NCBI RefSeq assembly: GCF_040054535.1
Contig: NC_090794.1
Location: forward strand, 4,570,501 to 4,634,500
Source of the DNA: Antennarius striatus
Taxonomy: Eukaryota > Chordata > Actinopteri > Lophiiformes > Antennariidae
DNA length: 64,000 nt
Direction of reading: 5' to 3'
Position 1 is the first letter of the stretch; each line of letters begins with the position of its first letter. A model generated the notes under the pieces. The model was not told the origin of the DNA. It saw only the letters and a list, made by a program, of their open reading frames with translations, and searched no databases. Position numbers and translations under genes: made by a program. Shown one piece after another: positions 11,801-24,300 of this stretch.

Positions 11801-12377
11801 ACCAAATACGCTGAGCCCAGCTGTATGCTGAAACTCATGCTCCCAAAATGCAATGCTGCTGCTGCTCCTGCGATGGCCCGACAGGAAAAATAATTAAAAA
11901 GAAAAAAGGGAGGCTGGCCCTGATTTGACAGTGACGACAACTTGGCAAATCTACAATGATGTTGCAGTTGTTTTCTTGGGTCAGGAAGTAGGTCACCAAG
12001 GAATGAGCAGCAAGACAACACTGCCGATAATAGGCTGAGGCAGACAGACAGGTTGTCAGACAGATTAGACAGGCATGTTTAAATACACTGCTGCTCCTTC
12101 TGACTTCAGTCTTTCCTAAAAGTACTGGGCGGTTCAACAACCAGCCCTGAATCCCCCCACCCCACCCCCAAATCTCCCTCCCCCGTTCCCATCCCGCGCA
12201 GAAGTGGTTCCACCGACAGCCAAACCTCTCCCATCATTCTGTGGCCATCCGAACATCCATCCTTCCATCCAGAAAGGTGAGACAGAGACAGCAATGGGTC
12301 TGGTGCAGAGACCTCTGAGGAGGAGGCGTAGAAGTGAAGAAGTAGAGGAAGTAAAAAGAGCTGAGGGGGGGTGGGTG
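5880..12377 (-). other. ncoa1: Probable 3' UTR of ncoa1
   Basis: About 6.5 kb after the ncoa1 stop codon with no coding exon. In transcript sense it is U-rich with AU-rich tracts, and it holds two Pumilio-type TGTATATA sites (plus-strand positions 7775-7782 and 8903-8910). A CATC simple repeat is at about 11380-11410 and a GATG tract at 11460-11485. The short frames in this stretch have no recognisable product. That the whole stretch is transcribed is inferred from the absence of an earlier clear gene end; part of it could be intergenic. Confidence 0.5.
5900..5905 (-). terminator. Candidate polyadenylation signal of ncoa1
   Basis: AATAAA on the minus strand (within GCAATAAAAGC), followed downstream by a GT-rich stretch (TTTATTTGTTTGTTTAC at about 5825-5850) that would serve as the downstream element. 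It is the last good signal before the tRNA array. A second AATAAA is at 6520-6525, so shorter forms are possible. Confidence 0.45.
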
Positions 12378-15332
12378 TCACTCGGTGAGCAGCTGCTGGA
12401 GGAGGCTCTTCTGCTGGGCCTGGTTGTTCTGGGCACCCTGGGGTCCGGGACCTTTCTGGGAGGCCGCGGCTCCGATGGAGCCTTGGTTTAGGTAAGAGTC
12501 GCTGCCAACCAGGTTGACCGTACACTGGACGTCTGCAAACACTTGAACCTGCTGCACCTGCAGGCACAAAAGAAACACATCTATAGATCTGAGGGTTTCA
12601 AAAGCCTGCAGGAAAAATATTCAAGTGCATGTTTGAGGCTGGCCTCATAAAGAAACCCTTAAACATAGCTGTGATCCAAGTGTTGAATGAGAGCCTGGCG
12701 CCCTCTAGTGTGCAGATGATGTAACAACACCAGAAATTATCTCAAAGCAAAAACTTCTTTTACATCCATTTCTAATCCTAATATATTTTTTACAGGGAGG
12801 ACACAATCGGTCATGTGTTCCTGATGAAGGGTTTACCAATGCTATTAAATGTGAAATTGGGCTTTAATTGCTTTTCAAGACAAACCTATGGAAAAAGAAA
12901 ATAAATCTTGTCGCGTAATAAACAAAATCCTGCATTGAAATAAACAGTTCAGTCATTTGACTTAAAGCAAAACTCGTGACTCCCATCATCCAGTCGTGAC
13001 AATGAACGCCCGGCATCACAAACCTGCTGGTCGCTGCACACGGAGCCCACATTGCTGAGGTTACTGTTGGTCATGCTAGCTGGCTGCCCCATGGGAGGTA
13101 ATGAGCCAACGCCACCTGAGCCTCCGGCCATAGAGACGGTGATGCTCATGTTGTTGTACACCCCCTGCTGGCCGAAGGCCTGCCCTGCACTCTGTCCCGG
13201 CTGACTGAACAGGCTGCACAGAAACAACAGAGAGAGCGTGATGTCGATATGGTAAATGTACTCAAAGCAGACGCGCTGGTGATGGAATCTAACGCTGCCT
13301 AGTGTCCTGACCTGTTGCTGCTCACGCCTGTTTGTTGCCAGCTCTTCATGTCTGGTGACTGGTAGCCAGGAGGCGGAGCTTGCTGCAGCAGGGGACTCTG
13401 GGGGGTGGTGTTTTGAGGTGACAACAATGGGCTGGTTGGGCTCATCTCAGGAGGGAAAGATGTCTCTTGCTGGACCATAGCTTTGAAAATGGAACCAAAA
13501 AACAATTTACATATAACAAATAGCATGATAACAGAGGAACGTGGGACCTGCTAATTTTTGGTTGTTTCTAGTAAAACTTCTATGCATCTGTAGTTTGTCT
13601 TCAATAGAATTGTTATCTTCAGCTGTAACTGGGGTGAATCTGGTTCCCCTGAACTCACCAGAACCTCCAAACTGCTGGAACAGGCCCTGCTGCAACGAGG
13701 AGTTGACGGTGCTGCTGAACTGGGCCGGAACGCCGCTCATCAGCGTCTGGTTATTCAGGGGAACTCTGACGGACAGTTTGTTGTCCAGAGGGCTCCCGCT
13801 CATGGGGCTGAAGTGACTTGGTGAGGTAGGGGGTTTCCCGGTCATCGGATTGAACCCTGACGGGAAGCTGAACTGCTGCTGCTGCTGAGGTGTTGTCGGG
13901 GGACCTTTAGGGACCCTGGCGGTTCCAACGGGTCCAGATGGAGTACCTGCCATGTTTTGTCTCATCAGCATGACCTTCTGTTGGAAAAGTTGGCGCTGGC
14001 GGTGCTGGATGCTGTAGATTTCTCTCTGACGCTGGGCTAACATCTGGGCATTCAGTGGAGGCTGCTGAACAGAAACATGACACATAGCATAAACATCAGC
14101 TTTTATTAGATCAGTCATCATTTCTGATAACCCTTCTTCTCACTATTAACTCCATTTTAGTCACAAACAGTTGCTGAATATGCTCCCAAACTAAGTTTAT
14201 ATTTTTGCAGCTAGAAACTGATAGTATCAGCATCAAAACTGAATCCTGTGAAGTTAAAAAGAAGCTGGAATCATCAGATGTAAAGACGCTGACAGCAAAG
14301 AGCTGATAATTATCTCTGGGTTCAACACCCGGAGCAGCTCCAGACGGAGCTACTGAATGCACTTAGTGCAAAAATATTGATTACAGCTGCTGGTAAAAGT
14401 GTGTATTTAGACAAAGAAGTTGAATCTGTGCAAAAAGATTATTTGGTCGTCTATCAGCCCACGTCGAAAACAGCAGTGGGTGGTCAGGGTCAGCCCCGCA
14501 TCATTTGCTGCTAGCATGACTCACTTGTGAGGGCATCTGAGGTTGTTGAACCCCCTGACGAATACCGACGTTCACATGCTGCGCTCCTCCTGGAAAGGGG
14601 GGATTCATGCCTGTCATCCTGTTCTGGAGCTGAGCCTGGCAGAGGGTTGGAAAAAAACAAAAATGAAGTCTAGCAGGTACAGGAGGAGAAGAAGAGTTTA
14701 TATGAGAGCATTTCAACCACAGGTAATCAGCTGATTCATGGCGATAAAGCAGGATTAACAGTCATTGCTTAGCATTACACCATCTGATTAAAATGTGATT
14801 AGTAAACACGGCAGCATGGAGGGAACAGGAAGTGTGAGAGGAACTCAAAAGGTGTTTCCATCTTGTAGAATTAGCATTTTTTTCCCACTTCAGATGCAAC
14901 AGTGTGAGTGACTTGAGTACACACTTGTGATACGTGTGACAAAGTGTTTATAAAATCATCACCGGTTGGAACATCTCCCACCCAAAGTGTAGGTGAAACC
15001 CTGTGTGTCCTCACCTGCTGTGGGCCCTGCAACCTCTGCTGCAGCTGCAGGCGCAGCTGATTGGGCGACAGCCTGAGCTGAGTGGCCATTCCCTGTGGTC
15101 GCGTCATGCCCGGCCTCAGACCCACACCCGTCGTCCCACCGGGATACGCCCCCCGGGGGGCTCCGAAACCCAGACCCTGTTGTCCCACCGTTGCCAGCTC
15201 TTGAGGGAACTGGGTTTGGGAAACGGGTGTAAATTGGGATGGGTAGGTAGGAGGTTTAGGGTCCAGGGAAGCTGGGGTGGAAGTGGGTTGTTGAGACGGG
15301 AAGGTTTGGGCCAAAGGGTCAAAACAGCCACC
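12378..15332 (-). CDS. ncoa1: ncoa1 exons 15-20: Q-rich and C-terminal AD2
   Basis: Residues 1048-1504. Exon 15 contains [17 protein letters not shown], exon 17 [20 protein letters not shown], exon 18 [12 protein letters not shown], and exon 19 [15 protein letters not shown]. Exon 20 contains [17 protein letters not shown] and ends in the LLQQLL motif (residues 1497-1502) that marks the long SRC-1a form. Ending the reading frame here excludes the shorter SRC-1e-type tail for this transcript; an alternative tail exon was not found. Confidence 0.92.
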
Positions 15333-18300
15333 CTGGAAAAAGGAAGACAAAAAATATAAACACCCCAAAAAATGCAAGGTTGAATTTTGTATTTGGTATT
15401 AAAAAAAAAACAAAAAACAAAACAATTTGCACATTTATAATTTCACAGATACCCACTGACAGATCTGACGTGAACCAAAATTGTCCACAGTAACAAAACG
15501 AAGGAAAAGAGAGAGCCACTTTGATCAGGCAGCATTCTCGAGATAAAACATTATGGGAAAAATGTGGAATTCGAATGGAGTCATAAATTACAGGTAAAAC
15601 AAAAACCTCCTCCTGAACTTGTAAGGAGTTTGGGCTCAAATCAGTTCACACACTTTTACACATACCTGAACCAGTTTGTCTATCCCCAGGGCTTTATCCA
15701 GCTCTGCCAACTCGCTCTCGTCGGTCCCGCTGAGGAAGGAGACTAGCTGCTCCAGGAGAGCCTTCTCGTCGTTTCGGCCTTCGGGAGTGGTCGGAGGGCC
15801 GAGCACCTCGTCCAGGGTGCAGGGCACACACTGCCTGCTCATAGCAACACAGGTTCATACACACATTAATGTTAGAGGCTCGAATCAACATCAGAATAGA
15901 TTACCATAGCCAAAACTTCTCTTTCAGTCTAAAATGAGCTTTTTCTTCCTATTTCAACAGTTGGATGATTTTGGAATGATTTATTAGCTGTTGGACACGC
16001 ACCAGGCTGCTGTGACCTTTAGTGCTTTGAGTGTGAAATTTCTCTGTGCTCACTGGTGATTTGATTAAAATTAGTAGGCCCACAAACGAGATTTATGGCA
16101 TCAGAAATTGGTGATACCACTTCTGGTTTTACATTCAACTTCTAAAAATTTGATGGTGAAACACGAAGGCTGCATTACGTATATATAGCTAATACTCTGT
16201 CCAGAAGTCCTATATAATACTTGTATTCTGGAATTATTAAGATAGGAGAACAAATAGGTGTCATCTTAAGTCTTATGATACGGTTTTCATCTTTTGTGTT
16301 CAGATAAAATCATGTCAGACACAGAGGAGAGATTTTAATATCTGCCTTAATACATATTTGTAGAGGATCTGTAAGTGTCAGTCGTAGTACTAACTCTTGA
16401 GGCGATGCCAAGGGAGCTTGTAAAGGAGTTCCAAGACCATCAAAGGACAAGGTGTCAGACAGCGCCAGAGGCTGGAACTGGGAGTCTCCAACATCCATCT
16501 TGGTTAAGCCTGAAACAGATTATGAAACCATTTTCAACGATATTTCTAACACATTTTTCAATGTTTATCTGCGACATGCATTCCAGTTCTCATGTACCAG
16601 TGCTTGAACTGAACAGGTTGATAACTTCTTCCTCTGGAAAGGGACTGTCTTCTTTGGAGGACTGGAACGGGTCTCCCTGTCCTTGTGTCTGCGTCTGGCT
16701 TGGAGTGGGGGGACTGCAGAAGTCAAACGATGACTGACTCTGGAGGCTGCAACCAGCGGGTGGACCGACGTCGTTGAGGCCTGGGAAACCAACACAGGCA
16801 GGAAAAAATGAGGCAAAAAGTCTGAAACATAGTCTTGATTAGACTGTTCTATAAATATTACATTTAAAAAATGTTTGAATTCCAAGTCTGGTTTGCTGGT
16901 TCTGCAATACCTCTTATTGCCACGAGGGGGATACAGAATAATATTCTGAATACTACTACTACTGTCCCCTTACTATTCTTTTGTCTAGTTTCTCCACATG
17001 CGAAGCTGAACTGACCTCTGTTTGGGGTGCCAGGAGGTTCTCTCTTCACATTTACATTGCGGGGAATGCTGGACTCGCTGGGCTGCAGCTGAGGAGGTGA
17101 CTGCAATTTTAGCTGGGGGGCAGGGGAGTGGAGCTGGGGTGATGGTGATGGCAAATGGGGAAGGGATTGGGGTTGGGACAGGGGGGACTGGATCTGAGGA
17201 ACGGGGGATTGGAGCTGAGCTGGGGGTTGGGGGCCTGGAGACTGGAGCTGGAGGCCTCCGCCAGGGGTTGTTGAATCCTCACTGCCCTGTTTGGCTCCAC
17301 TCGGGCCTCTCAGGCCAGGCAGCAGCTGAGTGAGAGGGTCCATGTCAACAGGACCCCCGGACATCTGAGGACGAGAAAAGGAAAGAGCATAAATAAATTA
17401 AAAGGAGGGTGAAGATGAAGACGATGCGGGTGCCAGGACAGGAAGGCAGAACAAATGTCGCAACAATGGCATGAAAGGATGAAGAATTAAAGAATAATAG
17501 GTGAAGGGGGAGGCTAGGGGGGGTATCAGAGTATCAGTGAGAGAGAGATGGGGAAAGACAAAAGGTGAAAGGCCAGTGAGCTTCAAAGGCTGCAGCTGGT
17601 AGCTGAACGTACGGAGGAGACAAAGTCCAAGAAAATAAACTTTCACCGTGATTTATGACTGGCATGCCAATAGGAGAGCAAAGTTCTATGGAAGAAAATA
17701 GCAATTAATAGTGACATAATGTTTCCAACAGGCTCTGTGAGCACAACAGCAGCGTGTCGACTGCTCCTAAAAGAGGAGGAACGGTCGACGATCAGGTCGT
17801 CACTGGTGTGGCCGGTCTAGTTTAAGCCCATCGCTGCTGCTTCAGATCTCCCTGATTTCTGCAGCAGCCTCAGGAAAAGCAGAGCCTCTGTGCATCCATC
17901 AGGGTTCACCAGGGATAAGGAGGGTCTTTGAATGCATACTGTGAGTTATGTATTGGGTTGTGACGACAACTGTACCGTGGAGTCTTGGCTGTCCCTGCGG
18001 CTGTCTCGGCGGTTCTCTCTGATAGGACTCGATTTGGGGCTGATGCAGGTGGAGCTGCTGGAGACACCTGTAGGTTTGGATGCACCTCTAGTGGTAGCAG
18101 TGGACCCCGTGCAGGCCACCCCCTCCGTGCTGGCTCTCTTCTCCACCTTTATCCTAACCGTCTGCAGGCTGAGAGCAGATGGAGGAGGTAGGTCCCCCAA
18201 GTCCTGCAAACCCCCCAAAACATTTTAATTAATAGCCATAAAACAAAATACCATCAATGACCAATCCTGCACCTTTTACAGGTTGTTTGATCGTTTGATA

Positions 18301-21300
18301 ATTACTACCACCGTTAACTTTCTAGTTCAAATACACAAATATGTACACATGCAGATCGAAAACAAACCTTCCAACCTTGGGGAAATATTTGCAGTAGCAC
18401 AACAGTTCGGATGCCAAACACAAGGCTGTTGACCAACTAACCCGCATTTCAAGTTATTCAACTTGAAGAAAATGTCTCAATATGAAACAATCATGCATTC
18501 ATGAGAAGAACGTTCGATAATAAGATTAATATTTGAGAACAGAATGATGTCTGTGAAGCACGTGTGAACAGCCTGATGCCAGTGCAGCATTCTGTCCTGT
18601 TTCTAGTCACCTTTTCATCGGTGTCCAGGAGGAATCGGAGGAGCTGGTGGTCCTGTGGCTCTCTGGACTTGGGAGCTGCTGTGGTCAGTGCCGGGCTGGC
18701 AGGCGGCTCCTTCTTAATCTCCACTTGGTTTTTGTTGATCGCTTCCTCGACGGTGGTGGAGGAGTCATTGGGACTGGTGTCCTGAAGCAATCGGTGGAGG
18801 ATCTTGTGTCGTTCTGTCAGAGTACTGTGGGATGCAGGGCACTGAGGAACAGGGGGAGGGTTGGGAGGATGAGGTGACGGGGTGCAGTGGATGCTGATAC
18901 TGCTGTTGTTGTTGTTGTTGTTAGGTTCCGCTCCGGTGCCATTGCTATCCAGGAGCTGATTGGGTCTGGTGTTACTCATCTGAGAGGCAGAAGGAAGGGG
19001 GACGTTAACAGAGTCCTCCGCCGTTCCTTCTCCTCCATCCGTTGGTTTTGCTGATGCGGGACGAGTAGAGGAGCTGGTGGGTGTACTGGCTTGTCTCTGT
19101 GGGACAGGAGAGGACAAGGAGAACGACGCTGCTGACCCACCAGTGGTACCACTGCTGCTATCGCCGCCTGATGGCTGCCTGCTGAGGGTGCCTCCACCGC
19201 TTGGTGCTCCGGTTGGGGAATGGAGGCCCGTTGCAGACGGAGAGAAGGGATTCCCCGGTACCCGAGGGCTTCCCCCTAATCCAGGACTGGCCTGTGGCAT
19301 TCTGGGTGACATAAAAGAGGTAGTGGTGGCTGTGAGTGGGCTGCTCAAAGGAGAAGGGCTGGTGACCTGCGGGGAACAGGTCCGGTTGGACTTCAGGTAG
19401 CCTGCGGGTGTGGCTGAGTTATTTCCGTGGGACGAGGCGTTGCTGTTGTTTGGGTGGAGGCCCGAGGAGGCCAGGCCTGAGCCTTGGGTCCAGTTGCTGC
19501 CGGGAGGAAGGGAAAGAGAGAGGGAGGGAGTCTGGGCAAGGCTGCCAAGGTTCGATGGAAGGCTGGGGTGAGTGTTTTCCTGAGAGCTAGCAGTGTTGTG
19601 TTCCCTGTGAAAGGCGGAAAACATAAGATAGATGTAGCCCCAGGAGAACACACGATATACATTCTGCCAGATATAAAGGGCTCACTGTGTGCATACATAC
19701 AGTACTGAGACCAAGCTTCTGGTTTCTTTGTTTTTGTGTCTCTCATACAAAACTATGTTGAATTTTTGAACAAGTTTAACAACTATTAACCCGAGTAAAC
19801 GTAAAAGAAAAAACAAGTTTTACAGGATCTCTTTTATTTAACTTGAAAAAAACTTTTAACCTGTACCTGAAACATTAGAGTAACGAGGTTCTGATCCTCC
19901 TGTACTTAGTGGCAAGTTCTTTAACTACAGCAACTAGTCACTGGAGATCAGTCTCTGATGTCACAGAGGTGGACTTTTCACTCACTCTCTGCTGTAAAAC
20001 TGCTTTAATGTGGTCACAACACAGCTCCGGAACCCTCCTTCTAGTTCCCACCACAGGTCTAGACATTGTCTAGGCCACTCCTAAACCTTTATTGTCTTCT
20101 CCTTTTCAGAGGAGGACTTACTCTTGTGTTTGGGATCACTGGGACATTCTTAGAATTTTCTGGTAGAGAGCAGATTTAAAGTTTACGTCTGGACGTGCTG
20201 GCCCCCGAAGCAGCAAAGCATCGCCACCTCAATGCTTGTCGGGAGCTGTCATGTGAAGTACTTACCACTCTTAAACTTCTCCTTCTTATCAACAGAGGAC
20301 CACTGCAGCAATAACATTAACTACCTGCTCCTGCACCATTATTTCAAGATGAAATCTTGATTTCATTCAATGGAAAAGAAAGCAAGTGTTTTTGAGTAAG
20401 TCCCTCATTGAGTCTTGGAAAACACAGGACACATCTGCCGTTATCTTTCCACCGCGACGCTGCAGCGACATTGAAGTAAATGTTTTTCAAAAAGGAACCG
20501 ACTGCAATGTTATTAATAAGCAGCATCTTGATGCAACACCTTTCTGTAGCGCTTAACTAAGTTTGTATTTTTTACTATATTTGCTGCGCCGATAACTGTT
20601 TACCAACAGAATGCATCACAGACTACCTGTCAATAGTGTGGATGCCCATAATGAAGGGCTGTACGTCAGGGTTGGGGGGGCAGCAGAACTTGCAGCGGGT
20701 CTGAGCACTGAGCGTGGTGCCATCACTTAATGTGAAATGGTACAGTGGGCTGATAGCGCTGCCGTGGGTCATCACTGCTGGGACACATACACACACACAC
20801 ACACATACACATAAACACACACACACACACACACACCCGAGAGCAGAAACAAAAACAGGGTTTAAACTTTGAGATCATTTTGTGTTTGTTTTGCGTTTCT
20901 GTATTCTGGTTTCAACAGCGCCAACTTTCCCAAAAGTCCTAGTAACACTTTTGCATAAAGCATGTTAACTATTTATTTGGCTACTGACCCTCATGTAGCA
21001 GCTTCTTGGCGTGGGAGGGCTCTTTGCCCTGCGGCTGAAAGAAAGCATAAATGCACTTCCTGACCAGGTCCTCCCAGCCAGGCCGGCCCGTTGCTCGCAA
21101 AGCACTCGTTTCTATGGAGATGATCTTCCCTGGAGGAGAGCGTGCACACAAACAACATCGGTTTACATACATTTCAATATTTCCAGTAGTTTTCACAAAT
21201 TCAAGGGTCACAATGTGACCCCCCAAATTCTGAGAGAAAAAAAATCTGATTATATTTTCTAACAATTTCTAAAATGCCATGTAATTCCTTACTAATTGGT

Positions 21301-24300
21301 TATTTTTTTGTGGTTACAGTCCGGAACTAAAATATTTCATTTTTAACATAAAATTAATGGTGTGATAAAAGTATACGTTCCTGTCATAAAACCCAACCGC
21401 TCAGGAATATGATCAGTTTTTCTGCCTGTAATGATGCACAGCGCACCTTCAAAAATAGCATCCTGTTCTAGGAATTCGGTTACTTTTGGGAGCCCCTGAC
21501 TATGATATTACACTCGTGTGCGTGTATGTGTGTGTGTGTGCATGTGTGTGTATGTGTGCACGCTCGCTACCTGTTGGGTCCTGTCTCGTGATGAAGGACT
21601 CAGTGCTGAAAGGCTGGGTACGAGGTATCCGACAGGCAATACAAATCAGGCAGCTCTGCAGGTCTGAGGAGGGAAAGTGGTCAGATTTAAAAGACGTGTA
21701 TGTGTGTGTGTGTGTGTATGGTTCTGTAAACCAAAGATAACAAATGCACCTTATGATAAATATATCATGGAGGAATTTCCTTCCTTTTCAACCTTCATTG
21801 TGACTCCTCTGAAATTTAACGGTTTTAGTACCACAAACATCTTTCGGTATCTGACTAAAATACAGTGATCAGTTCAGCGACACCAGAGACTGAATGTAAC
21901 TATGCAGCAAGTACTGATGGCAGAGCCTGGCCCGTACAGAGTTCAGCACCACCCACACATCCTTTACACAGTTTGATGACGGAGAGAACAATGTATTTCT
22001 GACAGGGGAGGCCACTCCTCCTTGTGTCTTTGTTCATACCCTCTCCTTCCTCCTGCACGCTCCGTGGTTGGGACACGGTGAAACACTGCATGATCTCATA
22101 CTGTTGTCGGGCCTCTGGATTTTCTGAGTCCAACTCATCTGGTGGCCTCTTCAGCATACGGCAGTTAAAGGTGTGGCTGTTCCGTCGGCCAGGTTCCTGC
22201 GGCCATGGCACACCGTTCACTAGGCCGAGGGAAAAGAAACAAGTTTCAGTATTGACAAGTAACACCACAATCAATATATCCTGTCTCTACGAAGCTGTAG
22301 CCAAAGCAAAAAAGTAAATGCTTCACTCATGCTCTGCTCTCTAGTTTAAAATATTCATTTAAATTTCCACCCAGCTGATCAGTTTCCCCCCCCATTTAAA
22401 AGTCCCTCCTCACTTACCCAAGCTTTTGGGCAGCAGATTGCGAACAAATTCATTGTGGTCTCCCACATGCAGGATGCTGTAGACACTTGAGGTCATCAGC
22501 TCCTCCTGCTTGTATCCAAGGTAACTCGTCACGTTCTCGGAAATGAAGACGATGCGGCCCTCCCGGTTTACGACGAAGAAAAACCCGTCGAGGGCCTGGA
22601 GAGGCAGGAGGAGGCGGAGGAAACATTAAATCAGATTGTGTGTGAGATGAGCTGCAGTAAAACCCAACAATGTGGCGGATGCTTTATGTGAAGAACTGTG
22701 TCAGTTGCTCACCTCTAGCAGCATGGGCCCCAGGGCCTCTTTTTCCATCAGCCCCTGGCTACTGGAGGAGATGTCACTCTTCTGCACCTCATCATCCGGA
22801 GACAGAAGATCTGCTTTCTCTATTCGGAGAATGCAAAATAAAACAGAATGAGGAGTTTCCAACTCAGCCCACACACCTCATGGTGACATACTAGGAAGGT
22901 GTGACCTGACAGATAGGTTATTGATTTCATGCTGGGTCTGTTTTGAAGATCAATACAAACGTTTCCTAAAAGCAATACTAAAACTAATACTTCAAAAATA
23001 AATGCGTCTTAATGTGGATTTTTATGACTGATTTCTCTCACCCTGTTCACGCCGTTTCATTTGCTGGATTTGGTCCACAGTGCTCTTGAGAATGTGGCAC
23101 TTGTCGGGCTTCACATTGAGACTGGCAATGTCCCCCATGTTGGACGACAGCAGCTCAGCCAGCTCCTCGATGTAACGGCACTCCAGCTCACGTCTCCGCT
23201 TGTCCAGACTGCAGGAAAAAAATGTAAAAATTCAAAATGTTATGGATACAAAAAAAAAAGTTCCCCTAATTTTGACTGATCTGGTTTTAATTTTTTAAAA
23301 CTTTATTTTTACTGCATCTGGCAAATTACATTGTAATATCAGATAATAAGATAATGGATGATTTAAAATGTAAGATGGAAAGAATTCTTCACAGTTGAGT
23401 AGCTGGAAAAATTAAACAGACAATTAAATGGCAATTAGAATAACTGATGAATAATTTTGTCTGAATCTTTTTCTGCCCTTAAAACATCACAACAAATTGA
23501 TCACAATAAATACAAGTTACATTGCTGTGTACAACTAGCGCTTTCTCAGATGTTAATGTGTAATACTGGTTATTATCTGGAATGGATTAGCAAGAAGACA
23601 TTTTAGAGGCTGCATGAAAAACATTTAATTAACCACAACATCACAAAATGCAAAGATCCCAGTTTATTTAATGTAAATGAAAACAAGTACGTACTTTATA
23701 ATTTAATAGCTTTTCCAATTAATTCAGGTAAACGTAATGCATAACATAAATGCATTTTCTTTGGAAAATATGCAACAGGGAAAGCCCCCCCCCCCCAAAA
23801 AAAAGGAATTAGCTTTTATAAAAGTTTGGCTTTTTCTGTATGAATCCATCAGAGGAAATAGAGTTATAACAAACTTAACTGCAGCTTGAAACAAGAATCT
23901 CATTTACTTTGTAATTTATGATTGCTTATCTGTAATTAGATTTGTTTTAATACAAATAATAGAATTTTAATTGCCTTTGATAACAATGGAAATGCTGGCT
24001 CTGGCATTGGGTACATTCACCAAACCGATACCACAAAACTTATTTACCTTGAAAACCTCACGTAACCTAAAAAGATTTATTTTCCATGCAAATAATCATT
24101 ACAAATAGGAGGATGACTGTTTAACCTAAAGCAAATTGGAAGTAAGTTTTGCCCTTTACAGATAAATTTAATGAAAAATCAATCGCCAGTTGTGAGCGCA
24201 CACTAAATGTCAGATTTTTGACATTGTGTTTTAGATCAATCAGTGGTTTCATAAAATACTAAAAAAAAAAGCTAAATTAAGTTTTTATCAAAAACAGACG

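Noticed and set aside
12204-12491. Plus-strand Arg/Glu-rich frame opposite the last ncoa1 exon
   Set aside because: Shadow of a confirmed coding exon and its 3' UTR on the other strand.
16864-17015. Extension of the ncoa1 exon 11 frame to 16864
   Set aside because: The frame reads past a good donor (AGAGGTCAGTTC) into intron; phase and homology to the next exon support ending at 17016.
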